A stretch of 64,000 nucleotides of DNA. Origin: Picosynechococcus sp. PCC 7002. Lineage in GTDB: Bacteria; Cyanobacteriota; Cyanobacteriia; Cyanobacteriales; MRBY01. Below are positions 44,339-52,612 of the stretch, in pieces; the first letter of the stretch is position 1, and every line of letters starts with the position of its first letter. The position numbers were made by a program, and so were the translations under genes. The stretch covers positions 1,178,001 through 1,242,000 of the forward strand of contig NZ_CAWLFA010000001.1 in assembly GCF_963860125.1 (NCBI RefSeq), in the 5' to 3' direction. Below the pieces are notes generated by a model that was not told the DNA's origin, ran no database searches, and was given only the letters and a program-made list of their open reading frames with translations.

Positions 44339-45838
44339 TTAGAACTCCAATCGCTGGTATTCGGCGACGGAGGCTGAAGCAGGTCGGGCGCGCTGTCTGG
44401 CCCAATCGCGGAGACTATTGACCTGTTCAGTCATGGTGCGGGAAAGGGGCAAGGTTGCTTTGATCGCGGCGATAATGTCGAGTTGGGTAAACTCGCGATC
44501 TTGGGCAAAGGCCTCGTACATGGCGGCAATAATCGCCTGTTCGATTTCCGCACCGGAAAAACCTTCTGAAATTTTTGCCAGTTGTTCTGTGTCGAAGCGA
44601 TCGCCGACTGGCCGACGTTTGTGGAGATGGATATTAAAGATCGCTTCCCGTTCGCTGGGGTTGGGGAGATCCACGAAAAAGATTTCGTCGAATCGTCCTT
44701 TCCGAAGAAATTCCCCTGGTAGCCGATCCACTCGGTTCGCGGTGGCCATTACAAAAACGGGGGATTCTTTTTCTTGCATCCAGGTGAGAAACGAGCCAAA
44801 GATACGGCTGGAGGTGCCTCCATCGGAATCCGCAGATCCAGAGGAACCGGCAAAGGCTTTGTCTAATTCGTCGATAAAGAGAATCGCTGGAGAAATGGAC
44901 TCGGCGGTTTTAAGGGCACTGCGGAGGTTTGCTTCGGATTTGCCTACGGTGGAGCCATCATATACCCGCCCCATATCGAGACGCAGGAGGGGAAGACCCC
45001 ATAACCGAGAAGTTGTTTTAGCCAGGAGTGATTTACCACAACCCGGTACACCAAGAATCAACATTCCCTTGGGTTGGGGTAGTCCATATTCCCGTGCTGC
45101 TTCGGTAAAGGCATTGGAGCGTTGTTTAAGCCAGCGCTTGAGTTCCTCTAAGCCGCCGATGGCGTCAATGGTTTCGTCTTCTTCGATAAATTCGAGAATA
45201 CCGTTACGGCGAATCAGTTGCTTTTTCTCGGAGAGGACAATTTCTACCTCTGAAGCAGTGAGTTTCTTCGCCTTAACCTGGGCTTTGCGATAAACTTTCT
45301 CGGCTTCGTCCTTAGTCAGGCCCAGGGCTGCCTTGAGGAGTTTTTCTCGCACAACGGGGGAAATGGGGTGCCGGGGATTGAGGTATTGGGCGAGAACTTG
45401 ATCGAGTTCGTCGAGGGTCGGGAAAGGAAAATCCAGGACAACAACGTCTTTTTCGAGTTCGAGGGGCACCTTCTGATAGGGGGACATTAAAATAATGTGC
45501 TTTTGGCGGCCCTTAAAGCTGGCGATCGCATCCCGTAACCAACGGACGGTGCTGGGATCGTCTAAAAATGGATGCAGATCCTCAAAGATAAAAATGCCAG
45601 AATCGTTGTGGTGAATGACTTCACGAATGGCCGCTTCTGCTGAGAGGGTGCGAGTTTGGGGCTTCCGGTCGGAACCATATTCCACCAAGCCATGGGTCAT
45701 CGTCCAGACGAAAACATTCTGATATTCACACAGTTGCGCAATGTGGGCGATCGCCGCCTCGGCCCGTTCCTCCTCGGGGGTGATGAGGTAGATCAGGGGG
45801 TATTGAGCTTGAATGAGGGTATTGAGCTCTTCTTTCAT
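44339..45838 (-). CDS. ycf46: Ycf46-type AAA ATPase
   Basis: The 499-residue cytoplasmic protein has an N-terminal half (about 1-200) that resembles a degenerate ATPase: IFIFEDLHPFLDD looks like a Walker B, but there is no Walker A. The C-terminal AAA module is complete: Walker A GVPGCGKS (263-270), Walker B AILFIDELD (about 318-325), the sensor ATANRVDRLPGEFLRKGRFDE and a lid with EGFSGAEIEQAI. This is the Ycf46 family of cyanobacteria and non-green plastids. Work on the Synechocystis homologue (slr0374) links it to photosynthesis and inorganic-carbon use; I rely on memory for that. It is likely co-transcribed with ycf35. Confidence 0.93.
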   Translation of the reverse strand: MKEELNTLIQAQYPLIYLITPEEERAEAAIAHIAQLCEYQNVFVWTMTHGLVEYGSDRKPQTRTLSAEAAIREVIHHNDSGIFIFEDLHPFLDDPSTVRWLRDAIASFKGRQKHIILMSPYQKVPLELEKDVVVLDFPFPTLDELDQVLAQYLNPRHPISPVVREKLLKAALGLTKDEAEKVYRKAQVKAKKLTASEVEIVLSEKKQLIRRNGILEFIEEDETIDAIGGLEELKRWLKQRSNAFTEAAREYGLPQPKGMLILGVPGCGKSLLAKTTSRLWGLPLLRLDMGRVYDGSTVGKSEANLRSALKTAESISPAILFIDELDKAFAGSSGSADSDGGTSSRIFGSFLTWMQEKESPVFVMATANRVDRLPGEFLRKGRFDEIFFVDLPNPSEREAIFNIHLHKRRPVGDRFDTEQLAKISEGFSGAEIEQAIIAAMYEAFAQDREFTQLDIIAAIKATLPLSRTMTEQVNSLRDWARQRARPASASVAEYQRLEF

Positions 45839-45941
45839 GGGTTTAGTCCTGACGTTCTAAAAGGGGGAATTAGGCGGCACCACATCGACCAGAGTGGAGG
45901 TAAATCGGGAGAAAAATAAACGGCGATCGCCGATCGGACAG

Positions 45942-46280
45942 CTAGCAAGTGACTAGTTCTGCCCCATCCGCAGCACCCTTTGCACTTTGCAAATCCTGTG
46001 CAATCTCTTCATCAAGGAGTACCGTTGGCTGCCTCTTGAGGGAAACCAGTTGTCCATCCCGGAGTACCACCGCCCCTTCGCAATCGGGACAAATGTGGAC
46101 ACGGTGGGTTTGGCCATAGGTTTCTTGTACTTCTTCTACCACTTCAGGGTGTTGTAGATAGAAGGCCACGGCTTTTTCCACTAAAGCAGACATGGAATCT
46201 GCATCGAGGGCTGCCTTGATTTTGAGCTGACGATGGATCGCCGCAGGCAGATAGAGGGTGACTTTTTGCTTATCTTGCAT
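45942..46280 (-). CDS. Ribbon-helix-helix protein with a CPDC motif
   Basis: The 112-residue protein starts MQDKQKVTLYLPAAIHRQLKIKAALDADSMSALVEKAVAFYL at ATG 46280, a typical CopG/Arc ribbon-helix-helix DNA-binding region (residues 1-45). The second half has HICPDCEGAVVLRDGQLVSLK, a two-cysteine knuckle, then an acidic tail ending in ELVTC. One CxxC knuckle alone is half a zinc ribbon, so a dimer might share a metal, or the cysteines may be redox active. It is divergent from the FIST gene with about 250 bases between. It could be a regulator of that gene, an antitoxin-like factor or a metal/redox sensor. Confidence 0.65.
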   Translation of the reverse strand: MQDKQKVTLYLPAAIHRQLKIKAALDADSMSALVEKAVAFYLQHPEVVEEVQETYGQTHRVHICPDCEGAVVLRDGQLVSLKRQPTVLLDEEIAQDLQSAKGAADGAELVTC

Positions 46281-46528
46281 ACAACTAATGGAAGCTTTAC
46301 CCGATGGGGTATACCGCCCTACTGTACCCAGCCCACCGGAGACCGTCAAGCTGCTATAGCGTTATGCCGTCTTTTTTGTAATATTCCGTTACAAAATCTA
46401 GGCGATTGCCACTGTGAGGAAATTGCCATCTGTCTGGGGGTAGACCCTGGTTTTCTCTGGCCTTTTCCCTGTAAGCTAAAGACTTTGGGAGAATCTCAAA
46501 AACCGCAACCGATTCAAGATGTGTCAGT

Positions 46529-47827
46529 ATGCTTAAGGCATTGTGGAAAAAATTAGGAATCACTGGGGCACAACCCGCAGTCGATACCCATCCTTTTCAG
46601 TGGCTAAATGCCCTCTCGACCCAAGCGTCCCTAGAAGGAGCCATTGATGAAGCCGTTGCCCAAATCCAAGAAAATCTCTCTGGTAGTGCAGATCTGGCCA
46701 TTCTCTTCATTTCAGCCGCGTTTGCCAGCGAATATGCCCGGATCTTGCCGCTCTTGACTGAAAAATTAGCCTGCAAAGTAGTGATTGGTTGCGGTGGCGT
46801 GAGTATTATTGGCACCGACGCAACCGGAGAAACCCAAGAATGTGAAGGACAACCCGCCCTTAGTTTAACGGTGGCCCATTTACCAGATGTGGAAGTCGTG
46901 CCTTTCCATGTCACCGAGAAAGATTTACCTGATTTAGATAGCGCCCCAGACCCTTGGATCGACATTTTTGGGGTTAGCCCCGAGGCGGAACCGAATTTTA
47001 TTTTGCTGGCGGATCCCTTTTCGTCGAGTATTACGGATCTGTTGGCGGGCCTTGATTTTGCCTATCCAAATGCGGCAAAGGTAGGAGGACTAACAAGCTC
47101 CGGCGGCAGAACAGCCAGCGGTTTGTTTTACTACGAAGCCGACCAAGAACCAACCCTGTTGCGGTCTGGCACAGTGGGGGTGGCTTTGGCTGGAAATATC
47201 CAGATGGAGACCGTTGTCGCCCAGGGATGTCGGCCCATCGGTGAGGTGTATCAAATTACCCAATGCGATCGCAATATCATCACGGAATTATCGGTGGCCG
47301 AGGGTGAACAGCTCCGCCATGGCTCCCCCCTACGATTTTTGCAGGAGTTGATCGCCGAGTTGGATGAAGAAGATCAAGCCCTCGCCCAGGATTCTCTTTT
47401 TATCGGCATTGCGATGGATGCCTTTAAACAAAAGCTTATCCACGGGGATTTTCTCATTCGCAACTTACTTGGGGTAGACCCTAGGGCTGGGGCGATCGCC
47501 GTGGGCGATCGCATTCGGGCGGGCCAAAGGGTACAGTTTCACCTGCGGGATGCAGAGACTTCAGCGGAAGATCTCTCGGTGCTGTTACAACAGTTCCAAG
47601 CAAATGATCCGCTGGAACCTCCTTTTGGAGCCTTGATGTTTGCCTGTCTCGGTCGCGGGAAGGGACTCTATGGGGAGCCAAATTTTGATTCGACCCTCTT
47701 TTCTACGGCCTTGCCAACACCCAATTTAGGGGGATTTTTCTGCAATGGGGAAATTGGCCCCGTCGGCGATCGCACCTTTTTGCATGGCTACACTTCCGTG
47801 TTTGGAATTTTGCACCCAAAGGCATGA
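46529..47827 (+). CDS. FIST-domain signal-transduction protein
   Basis: The 432-residue cytoplasmic protein has a FIST N domain (about 20-235: SADLAILFISAAFASEYARILPLL, VVIGCGGVSIIGT, PNAAKVGGLTSSGG) followed by a FIST C domain (about 240-420: GCRPIGEVYQITQCDRNIITEL, FGALMFACLGRGKGLYGEPNFDS, GGFFCNGEIGPV). FIST proteins are proposed small-ligand (amino-acid) sensors and usually sit beside histidine kinases or cyclases; no such output gene is adjacent here. Two GCGATCGC sites 14 bases apart fall at 47492-47513. The only close neighbour that could respond is the divergent ribbon-helix-helix gene. Confidence 0.88.
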   Translation: MLKALWKKLGITGAQPAVDTHPFQWLNALSTQASLEGAIDEAVAQIQENLSGSADLAILFISAAFASEYARILPLLTEKLACKVVIGCGGVSIIGTDATGETQECEGQPALSLTVAHLPDVEVVPFHVTEKDLPDLDSAPDPWIDIFGVSPEAEPNFILLADPFSSSITDLLAGLDFAYPNAAKVGGLTSSGGRTASGLFYYEADQEPTLLRSGTVGVALAGNIQMETVVAQGCRPIGEVYQITQCDRNIITELSVAEGEQLRHGSPLRFLQELIAELDEEDQALAQDSLFIGIAMDAFKQKLIHGDFLIRNLLGVDPRAGAIAVGDRIRAGQRVQFHLRDAETSAEDLSVLLQQFQANDPLEPPFGALMFACLGRGKGLYGEPNFDSTLFSTALPTPNLGGFFCNGEIGPVGDRTFLHGYTSVFGILHPKA

Positions 47828-47839
47828 GTTAAATAATCG

Positions 47840-49030
47840 CTAAATAATGGGGCTGACCTTCGCAACAACAAATTTTAAATAGCGTCCCTCTGGAAAAGCG
47901 GCTGGCACCGGATGATCGCAGGGTTGTCCGGCCTCGTGGATAATTTGCAGGTAATAATTAGCCGAGGCAGCGGCACTGGCAAGCATTTCTCGGAAGGCTT
48001 CGGGGCTGACTTGGCTGGTGCAACTGGCAGAAACCAGTAATCCATTAGGGGCAACGCATTGGAGGGCGAGGGCATTGAGTTTGGTGTAGGCACGGATGGC
48101 GGCAAACCGATTTTTTTTGCTTTTAGCGAAACTGGGTGGATCGAGGATTACAAGATCGAAGGTTTGTTTTGCTTGGGCGTAGCGGTTGAGAACATCAAAG
48201 CAGTCAGCGGTGACAAAGGTATGTTTGCCTGGGTCAAAATGATTGAGGCGCACGTTGGTGTTGGCGACTTCCGCTAATTGCTTGCCCACATCGACATTGG
48301 TCACCTGGCTAGCACCACCGCGCAGGGCGTAGAGAGAAAAGGCTCCGGTGTAAGAAAAACAGTTGAGAACGGTTTTATCGTGGCTAATTTCGCCAATAAA
48401 TTTGCGATTTTCCCGGTGATCAAGGAATAGGCCTGTTTTTTGGCCCGTTTGCAAATTCACCTGGAAGACTAGACCATGTTCAGTAACGGTAATATCGCCC
48501 TTGGGTTCCTTGCCCCAGAGCACTTGGGTTTTGCTGTCTGTATCGCGATCTTCTAAATTTTCTAAATGTTTGGTGCGCCATAAAATTCCCTGTAGTGGGG
48601 CGACTTCCCGCAGCGATCGCACGAGCCAATCGAGCAGTACATTGGCCGCTTCCATATAAGTTTGCACGACGGCGTATTCCCCATACAGATCCACCGTAAT
48701 TCCTGGCAGGCGATCGCCTTCCCCAAAGAGCCAGCGGTAGGCGGTGCAATTGCTTTGGCGCAGGGGTTCCCGTAAATCCCAGGCTGTTTGTACCTGCTGT
48801 TGTAACCAGCGACGGTCAGGCAGATGCCGTTGGGAAAAAATCCGGACAGCAATGGGACTTTTGTTATCCCAAAGGCCGAATCCCGTCCAGTTGCCACATT
48901 TAACTCGCAACCATTCCCCCGTTTCAAAGCGGAGACTCTTCGGCAATTTATCGCGATAGATCCAGGGATGACCTTGCACGAGATGCTTTTTCAGTTGGGG
49001 GGAAACGGTGATTTCGCGGAGTTTTGCCAT
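47840..49030 (-). CDS. RlmI/RlmK-type rRNA cytosine-C5 methyltransferase
   Basis: The 396-residue protein starts with a PUA domain (about 1-75: VSPQLKKHLVQGHPWIYRDKL, FETGEWLRVKCGNWTGFGLWD). A Rossmann-type SAM domain has LFLDHRENRKFI, VLNCFSYTGAFSLYALRGGA, VTNVDVGKQLAEVA and the catalytic-loop motif DLVILDPPSFAKSK, followed by NGLLVSASCTSQV with the cysteine expected in m5C enzymes of this class. RlmI methylates 23S rRNA C1962 in E. coli; the exact target here is inferred. It is convergent with the FIST gene. Confidence 0.9.
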   Translation of the reverse strand: MAKLREITVSPQLKKHLVQGHPWIYRDKLPKSLRFETGEWLRVKCGNWTGFGLWDNKSPIAVRIFSQRHLPDRRWLQQQVQTAWDLREPLRQSNCTAYRWLFGEGDRLPGITVDLYGEYAVVQTYMEAANVLLDWLVRSLREVAPLQGILWRTKHLENLEDRDTDSKTQVLWGKEPKGDITVTEHGLVFQVNLQTGQKTGLFLDHRENRKFIGEISHDKTVLNCFSYTGAFSLYALRGGASQVTNVDVGKQLAEVANTNVRLNHFDPGKHTFVTADCFDVLNRYAQAKQTFDLVILDPPSFAKSKKNRFAAIRAYTKLNALALQCVAPNGLLVSASCTSQVSPEAFREMLASAAASANYYLQIIHEAGQPCDHPVPAAFPEGRYLKFVVAKVSPII

Positions 49031-49163
49031 GGGAATCGTAGAATGGGCAGCCTTCTATTATTGATCGTTCCCGTCGGCGATCGCCCACCATCAAGATATA
49101 GATAAAAGTCGCTTATCAAAGGTTTGGCATAATTGTGGGTATATCTTTTTAGAGCTATCTTTT

Positions 49164-49418
49164 ATGAATCAACGCACGATTGAAGGAACTTGGGAAGAGA
49201 TCTTACAGCATGCATCTGAGTTGACTGGACAGCAAGTAAGGTTAACAGTTTTATCTCCTAAAGCATTACAGCCTCAGCAGCCAATGACCTTAGAACAGAC
49301 ACTACAAGATAGAATTGGCCGAGTTCAGTTTCAGCCCTCTGATCTATCTGCACGGACAAAGGACGCTTTTGCGGATATGTTGGCAGATAAAAATCAGTCA
49401 TGGGGTCATCGTTCATGA
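49164..49418 (+). CDS. Antitoxin-like partner of the PIN-domain toxin
   Basis: The 84-residue protein begins MNQRTIEGTWEEILQHASELTGQQVRLTVLSPKAL. This W-E-E-I...A-x-E-L-x-G-x-x-V-R-L-T-V-L segment recurs in small cyanobacterial proteins encoded just upstream of PIN toxins. The second half (LQDRIGRVQFQPSDLSARTKDAFADMLADKNQSWGHRS) is polar and could wrap the toxin. The stop overlaps the toxin start as ATGA (49415-49418), the classic translational coupling of a type II toxin-antitoxin pair. It has no clear DNA-binding domain of the VapB types. Confidence 0.75.
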   Translation: MNQRTIEGTWEEILQHASELTGQQVRLTVLSPKALQPQQPMTLEQTLQDRIGRVQFQPSDLSARTKDAFADMLADKNQSWGHRS

Positions 49419-49822
49419 CTCTATGCGATGCTTCGGCTTTGATTGCCCTGATTAACCGGAACGATAACAATCAAAGTCGTTGTGCGGCTGTACTTTCAAG
49501 ACTTCAAGCTCCATTGGTCACAACTTGGTCTTGTTTTACTGAGGCGATGCATTTACTAGGTCGGTATGGTGGATGGCTCGCGCAGCAGGAGTTATGGAGT
49601 TATGTCGCCGACGAGCTTCTTGTATTGCACGTATCTAACGAGGCAGAACAGAGACGAATGCAACAGCTAATGGAACAGTATCGGGATGTGCCGATGGATT
49701 TGGCGGATGCTTCCTTAGTCACTGCGGCTGAAGTTTTGAATCAAAAGACAATTTTTACCCTTGACCGAGATTTTTACATTTATCGCCTTCCCGGAAATCA
49801 ACCTTTTGATGTTGTTCCTTGA
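49415..49822 (+). CDS. PIN-domain ribonuclease toxin (VapC-like)
   Basis: The 135-residue protein MTLCDASALIALINRNDNNQ has the acidic PIN triad: Asp5, Glu43 in CFTEAMHLLG, Asp95/Asp98 in MDLADASLV and Asp117/Asp119 in FTLDRDFYIYR. PIN toxins cut RNA in a metal-dependent way. The start at 49415 overlaps the antitoxin stop by 4 bases; an in-frame ATG at 49400 adds 5 residues and lies within the antitoxin gene. All active-site residues are present, so it is probably functional. Confidence 0.88.
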   Translation: MTLCDASALIALINRNDNNQSRCAAVLSRLQAPLVTTWSCFTEAMHLLGRYGGWLAQQELWSYVADELLVLHVSNEAEQRRMQQLMEQYRDVPMDLADASLVTAAEVLNQKTIFTLDRDFYIYRLPGNQPFDVVP

Positions 49823-49992
49823 AATTTCCTTGAATTCTTTACTCCGGCGGGCAATTGGGTCAGGGCGATCGCCTTCTGAAACAGGCGAAATTGTGCCGCC
49901 ATCTGATCGCAACTCCCTACGACGTAGAGCCAGACCAAGGGAGTTGTTCCTCGCCAGTAACGGCAATGTGTAAAACACGGCACATCAGGCAA
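49798..49992 (-). CDS. Small unrecognised protein, antisense to the PIN toxin tail
   Basis: A 64-codon minus-strand frame opens with TTG at 49992 (or GTG at 49983) and reads PDVPCFTHCRYWRGTT then PLVWLYVVGSCDQMAAQFRLFQKAIALTQLP. Its composition is protein-like, with a well-formed amphipathic helix encoded across a GCGATCGC site, unlike the other frames here. The last 25 bases overlap the end of the PIN toxin gene. I do not recognise a family. No ribosome site is clear. It could be a fragment of a once longer gene. Confidence 0.35.
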   Translation of the reverse strand: MPDVPCFTHCRYWRGTTPLVWLYVVGSCDQMAAQFRLFQKAIALTQLPAGVKNSRKFQGTTSKG

Positions 49993-50208
49993 GCGGTTCT
50001 GTAGAGTTCTGTAACTCTAATCACTCCGTAATTCCAAACTTTCCCTATGATGCAAGTCAGTCCTATTCAGGTCAGTGAAACAGTAAGTTAGCGCACAACT
50101 CATCCATGAAATTAAGGAAAAACAGGATGAATTTTGTTGTACTCATGCCTGTTGCACAGTCTATTACTTTCCTGTCCAGGATATTTATTTAGTGGACGAA
50201 ACGGGGTC
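49823..50208. other. 386-bp region between the PIN toxin and the GltS-type symporter
   Basis: Apart from the small minus-strand frame ending at 49798, nothing is seen. The right part (about 50000-50208) is the presumed promoter and leader of the symporter gene. No recognisable riboswitch or strong hairpin was found. Confidence 0.5.
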
Positions 50209-51651
50209 ATGTTTACTCTCAGAGATGTTTTTTTTGCCTTTATCCTAATTGCGTTACTGGTTTTAGCGGGGCGATACGTCAAACAAAAAGTGCGCTGGAT
50301 CCAGAGGCTTTATTTACCTGAATCCATTGTGGCTGGTGTATTAGCACTGCTGCTGGGGCCTCAAGTTTTAGGGGCGATCGCCACTGCTATTTCTGGGGGA
50401 ACCTCGATCCTGTCAGATGGGCTTTTTTCAGAACCGATTCGCGCCGTTTGGTCACAATCGCCAGGGATCTTTATCAATATTGTCTTTGCGGCCCTATTCC
50501 TTGGGGAAGCTATTCCACGACCAAAAGACATTTGGACAAAAACGGCTCCTCAAGTCGTCTTTGGGCAAACATTGGCCTGGGGTCAATACGTAGTGGGAAT
50601 CCTGGTAACCCTGCTGATTTTGATGCCGCTATTTGGCGTAAATCCCATTGCTGCTTGCTTAATCGAGATTGGCTTTGAAGGAGGGCATGGCACCGCCGGC
50701 GGGATGGCTGAGACGTTTACTGAACTGGGCTTTGAGGCAGGTGCGGATCTGGCTTTGGGCATTGCCACGGTGGGCATTGTTGGCGGAATTGTTGCGGGTA
50801 CGGCGCTAGCAGATTGGGGCCGGCGTAAGGGCCATGTCACATCTTTTCAGAAAGCTGTAGAAGATTTAGATGGTGTACCGGAACTGACAGAAACGGAATC
50901 CCCTGAGGTACGCCGTCGTCGCGCCCAACTCATGCGTAACCTACTAATTGATCCTCTGTCGATCAATTTTGGCATTGTCGGTGCGGCGATTGTGATTGGT
51001 TGGCTTATTTTAGAAGCACTGGTTTGGGTGGAGTCGGTTACCTGGGGACAAACTGGGTTTGAGGTAATCTCCTATGTGCCGTTATTCCCGATGGCTCTGA
51101 TTGGCGGCATCATTGTGCAGTTGGTGATGGAACGTCTGGGGTTAGCGCCTTTGATTATTCGCTCGCTGATGAGTAACATTGCGGGTTTAGCCTTGGACGT
51201 GGTCGTGGTGACGGCACTGGCCTCTATCTCCCTGAGTGTAATTGGTTCCAACTTGGGTGTATTTACCATTTTGAGTGTCGTAGGCATCACCTGGAATGTG
51301 GTGATGTTTCTTTATTTCGCCCCACGTATTTTTCCGAGTCATTGGTTTGAAAAAGGAATCGGCGATATGGGTCAGTCGATGGGAGTGACGGCCACGGGAA
51401 TTTTATTATTGAGAATGGTCGATCCGGAGAACCGCACCGGTGCGTTTGAGAGTTTTGCTTATAAACAACTGTTCTTTGAACCGATTGTTGGTGGTGGATT
51501 GTTTACAGCGGCAGCTCCGGCGCTTGTTGTTCGCTTTGGCCTGGTACCAGTACTATTACTCACGGGCGGGCTGTTGATTTTTTGGTTGGCGATGGGATTC
51601 TTGATTATTCGCCAGAACCAGCAACAAAGACGGCGATCGCCTTCCCTTTGA
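50209..51651 (+). CDS. Sodium:glutamate symporter family (GltS-like)
   Basis: The 480-residue membrane protein starts MFTLRDVFFAFILIALLVLAGRYVKQK at ATG 50209. It has about 12 hydrophobic segments and the two GltS-type repeats with Gly-rich motifs GFEGGHGTAGGMAETF (about residue 155) and GIGDMGQSMGVTATGILLLRM (about 380). GltS carriers import glutamate with sodium. A cytoplasmic linker of about 55 residues (RRKGHVTSFQKAVEDLDGVPEL...) separates the halves, making it longer than E. coli GltS (401 residues). The cyanobacterial substrate is inferred from the family only. Confidence 0.85.
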   Translation: MFTLRDVFFAFILIALLVLAGRYVKQKVRWIQRLYLPESIVAGVLALLLGPQVLGAIATAISGGTSILSDGLFSEPIRAVWSQSPGIFINIVFAALFLGEAIPRPKDIWTKTAPQVVFGQTLAWGQYVVGILVTLLILMPLFGVNPIAACLIEIGFEGGHGTAGGMAETFTELGFEAGADLALGIATVGIVGGIVAGTALADWGRRKGHVTSFQKAVEDLDGVPELTETESPEVRRRRAQLMRNLLIDPLSINFGIVGAAIVIGWLILEALVWVESVTWGQTGFEVISYVPLFPMALIGGIIVQLVMERLGLAPLIIRSLMSNIAGLALDVVVVTALASISLSVIGSNLGVFTILSVVGITWNVVMFLYFAPRIFPSHWFEKGIGDMGQSMGVTATGILLLRMVDPENRTGAFESFAYKQLFFEPIVGGGLFTAAAPALVVRFGLVPVLLLTGGLLIFWLAMGFLIIRQNQQQRRRSPSL

Positions 51652-51659
51652 GATTGTAT

Positions 51660-52408
51660 TTATTGAGGCGATCGCCCTTTCCACCATTTCACTAAGGCTT
51701 CATAAAGAGCACGATCGGCGCGGTCATCGGTATGTCCATGGTTGGAATACCCCAGATCTACGATGCGACCTTCTAGGGTGAGCCAGTGCTTTTTCCCTTT
51801 GGCAGAAACGTAGCAAATGCGCGTTCGATTCACCCAATAGGATCGTTTTGCTCCTTCTTCGCGCATTCGGTGCCAAGCAATATCGGCGATCGCCTGGCGC
51901 GGTAACCACAGACAGTTATGTCGCCCTAGATTATCAATCAAGCGGCCACCAGCCCATGGGACAACAGCACCATTCCGTAGCCTTCCTCTTTCCGTTTGCG
52001 CAATCGAGAGCAATGCCAGGTACGGTAGAACGATTGGGCCATATCCCAGGCCATATAGGTGCAATAGCCGATCAAAACCGCCAAAACTAGAAACAATAGG
52101 AGCGTAAACCCCAATTCCGGTAAGTTCTGTTGGGTTAGGGTTTGCCAAAGTCGCCCATAACTGCTGGGCTGATAGATGGCCTGGGAAATTAAAGCTGGCA
52201 CCAGTCCCAGAATGGGCAATGCATACATCACCATGAAGGGCAGTAAGCAGATTTGGACAAACCAATCTGTCTGTGCGCGTAAAAATCGTCCTGGTAGATA
52301 GTGGGCGCTTCCCTGGCGAAAGGCAGTCTGATAGGGTTCTGGCAGTACGGTCAGGGGATATAGCCTTGCCGGGGGAAATGAATTGGATGAAGACCTTAGT
52401 TGCTGCAC
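51660..52408 (-). pseudogene. Membrane-protein gene broken by a one-base frameshift
   Basis: Two overlapping minus-strand frames together make one protein. Frame 1 (from GTG 52408) encodes two helices (WFVQICLLPFMVMYALPILGLVPALI and LGFTLLLFLVLAVLIGYCTYMAW) and ends GMVLLSHGLVAA at a TGA at 51938. Frame 2, open to 51660, continues from the same point as RLIDNLGRHNCLWLPRQAIADIAW and ends VKWWKGRSPQ. Adding one base near 51941-51950 (in GGTGGCC) would give a continuous chain of about 249 residues. It may be a recent pseudogene, a sequencing error or programmed slippage; no slippery heptamer is seen. The family is not recognised. Confidence 0.7.
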
Positions 52409-52532
52409 AAGTCAGGCTCTGTCGCTATGGTTAGAGGAGCAGATAGCATTGAGTGTACTGTACCGGAATAGCTTACCTACCGTTATCCTATCCGCAATAT
52501 CCATAAAAGGCGATCGCCTACCCTTCGAGAGA

Positions 52533-52584
52533 CTTGATCCACTCAAGGTAGTATTGTCCTGATCCCTAAGAGATAATCTTTAGG
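52533..52584 (+). promoter_or_regulatory. Two inverted repeats upstream of the AquI operon
   Basis: CTTGA-N5-TCAAG lies at 52533-52547, and an imperfect palindrome CCTAAGA/TCTTTAGG at 52565-52584 ends 28 bases before the methyltransferase ATG. The A+T-rich stretch TAACATAAAAT follows. No separate controller (C) protein gene is seen, so these could be sites for autoregulation by the methyltransferase or just promoter features. This is an inference from symmetry only. Confidence 0.3.
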
Positions 52585-52612
52585 TGAGCTGTACAATAAC
52601 ATAAAATTCATA

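Noticed and set aside
44418..45293. A 291-codon open frame antisense to ycf46
   Set aside because: It is a reading shadow of ycf46. Its translation is rich in Ser/Arg with no domain, and the minus-strand gene has clear AAA motifs.
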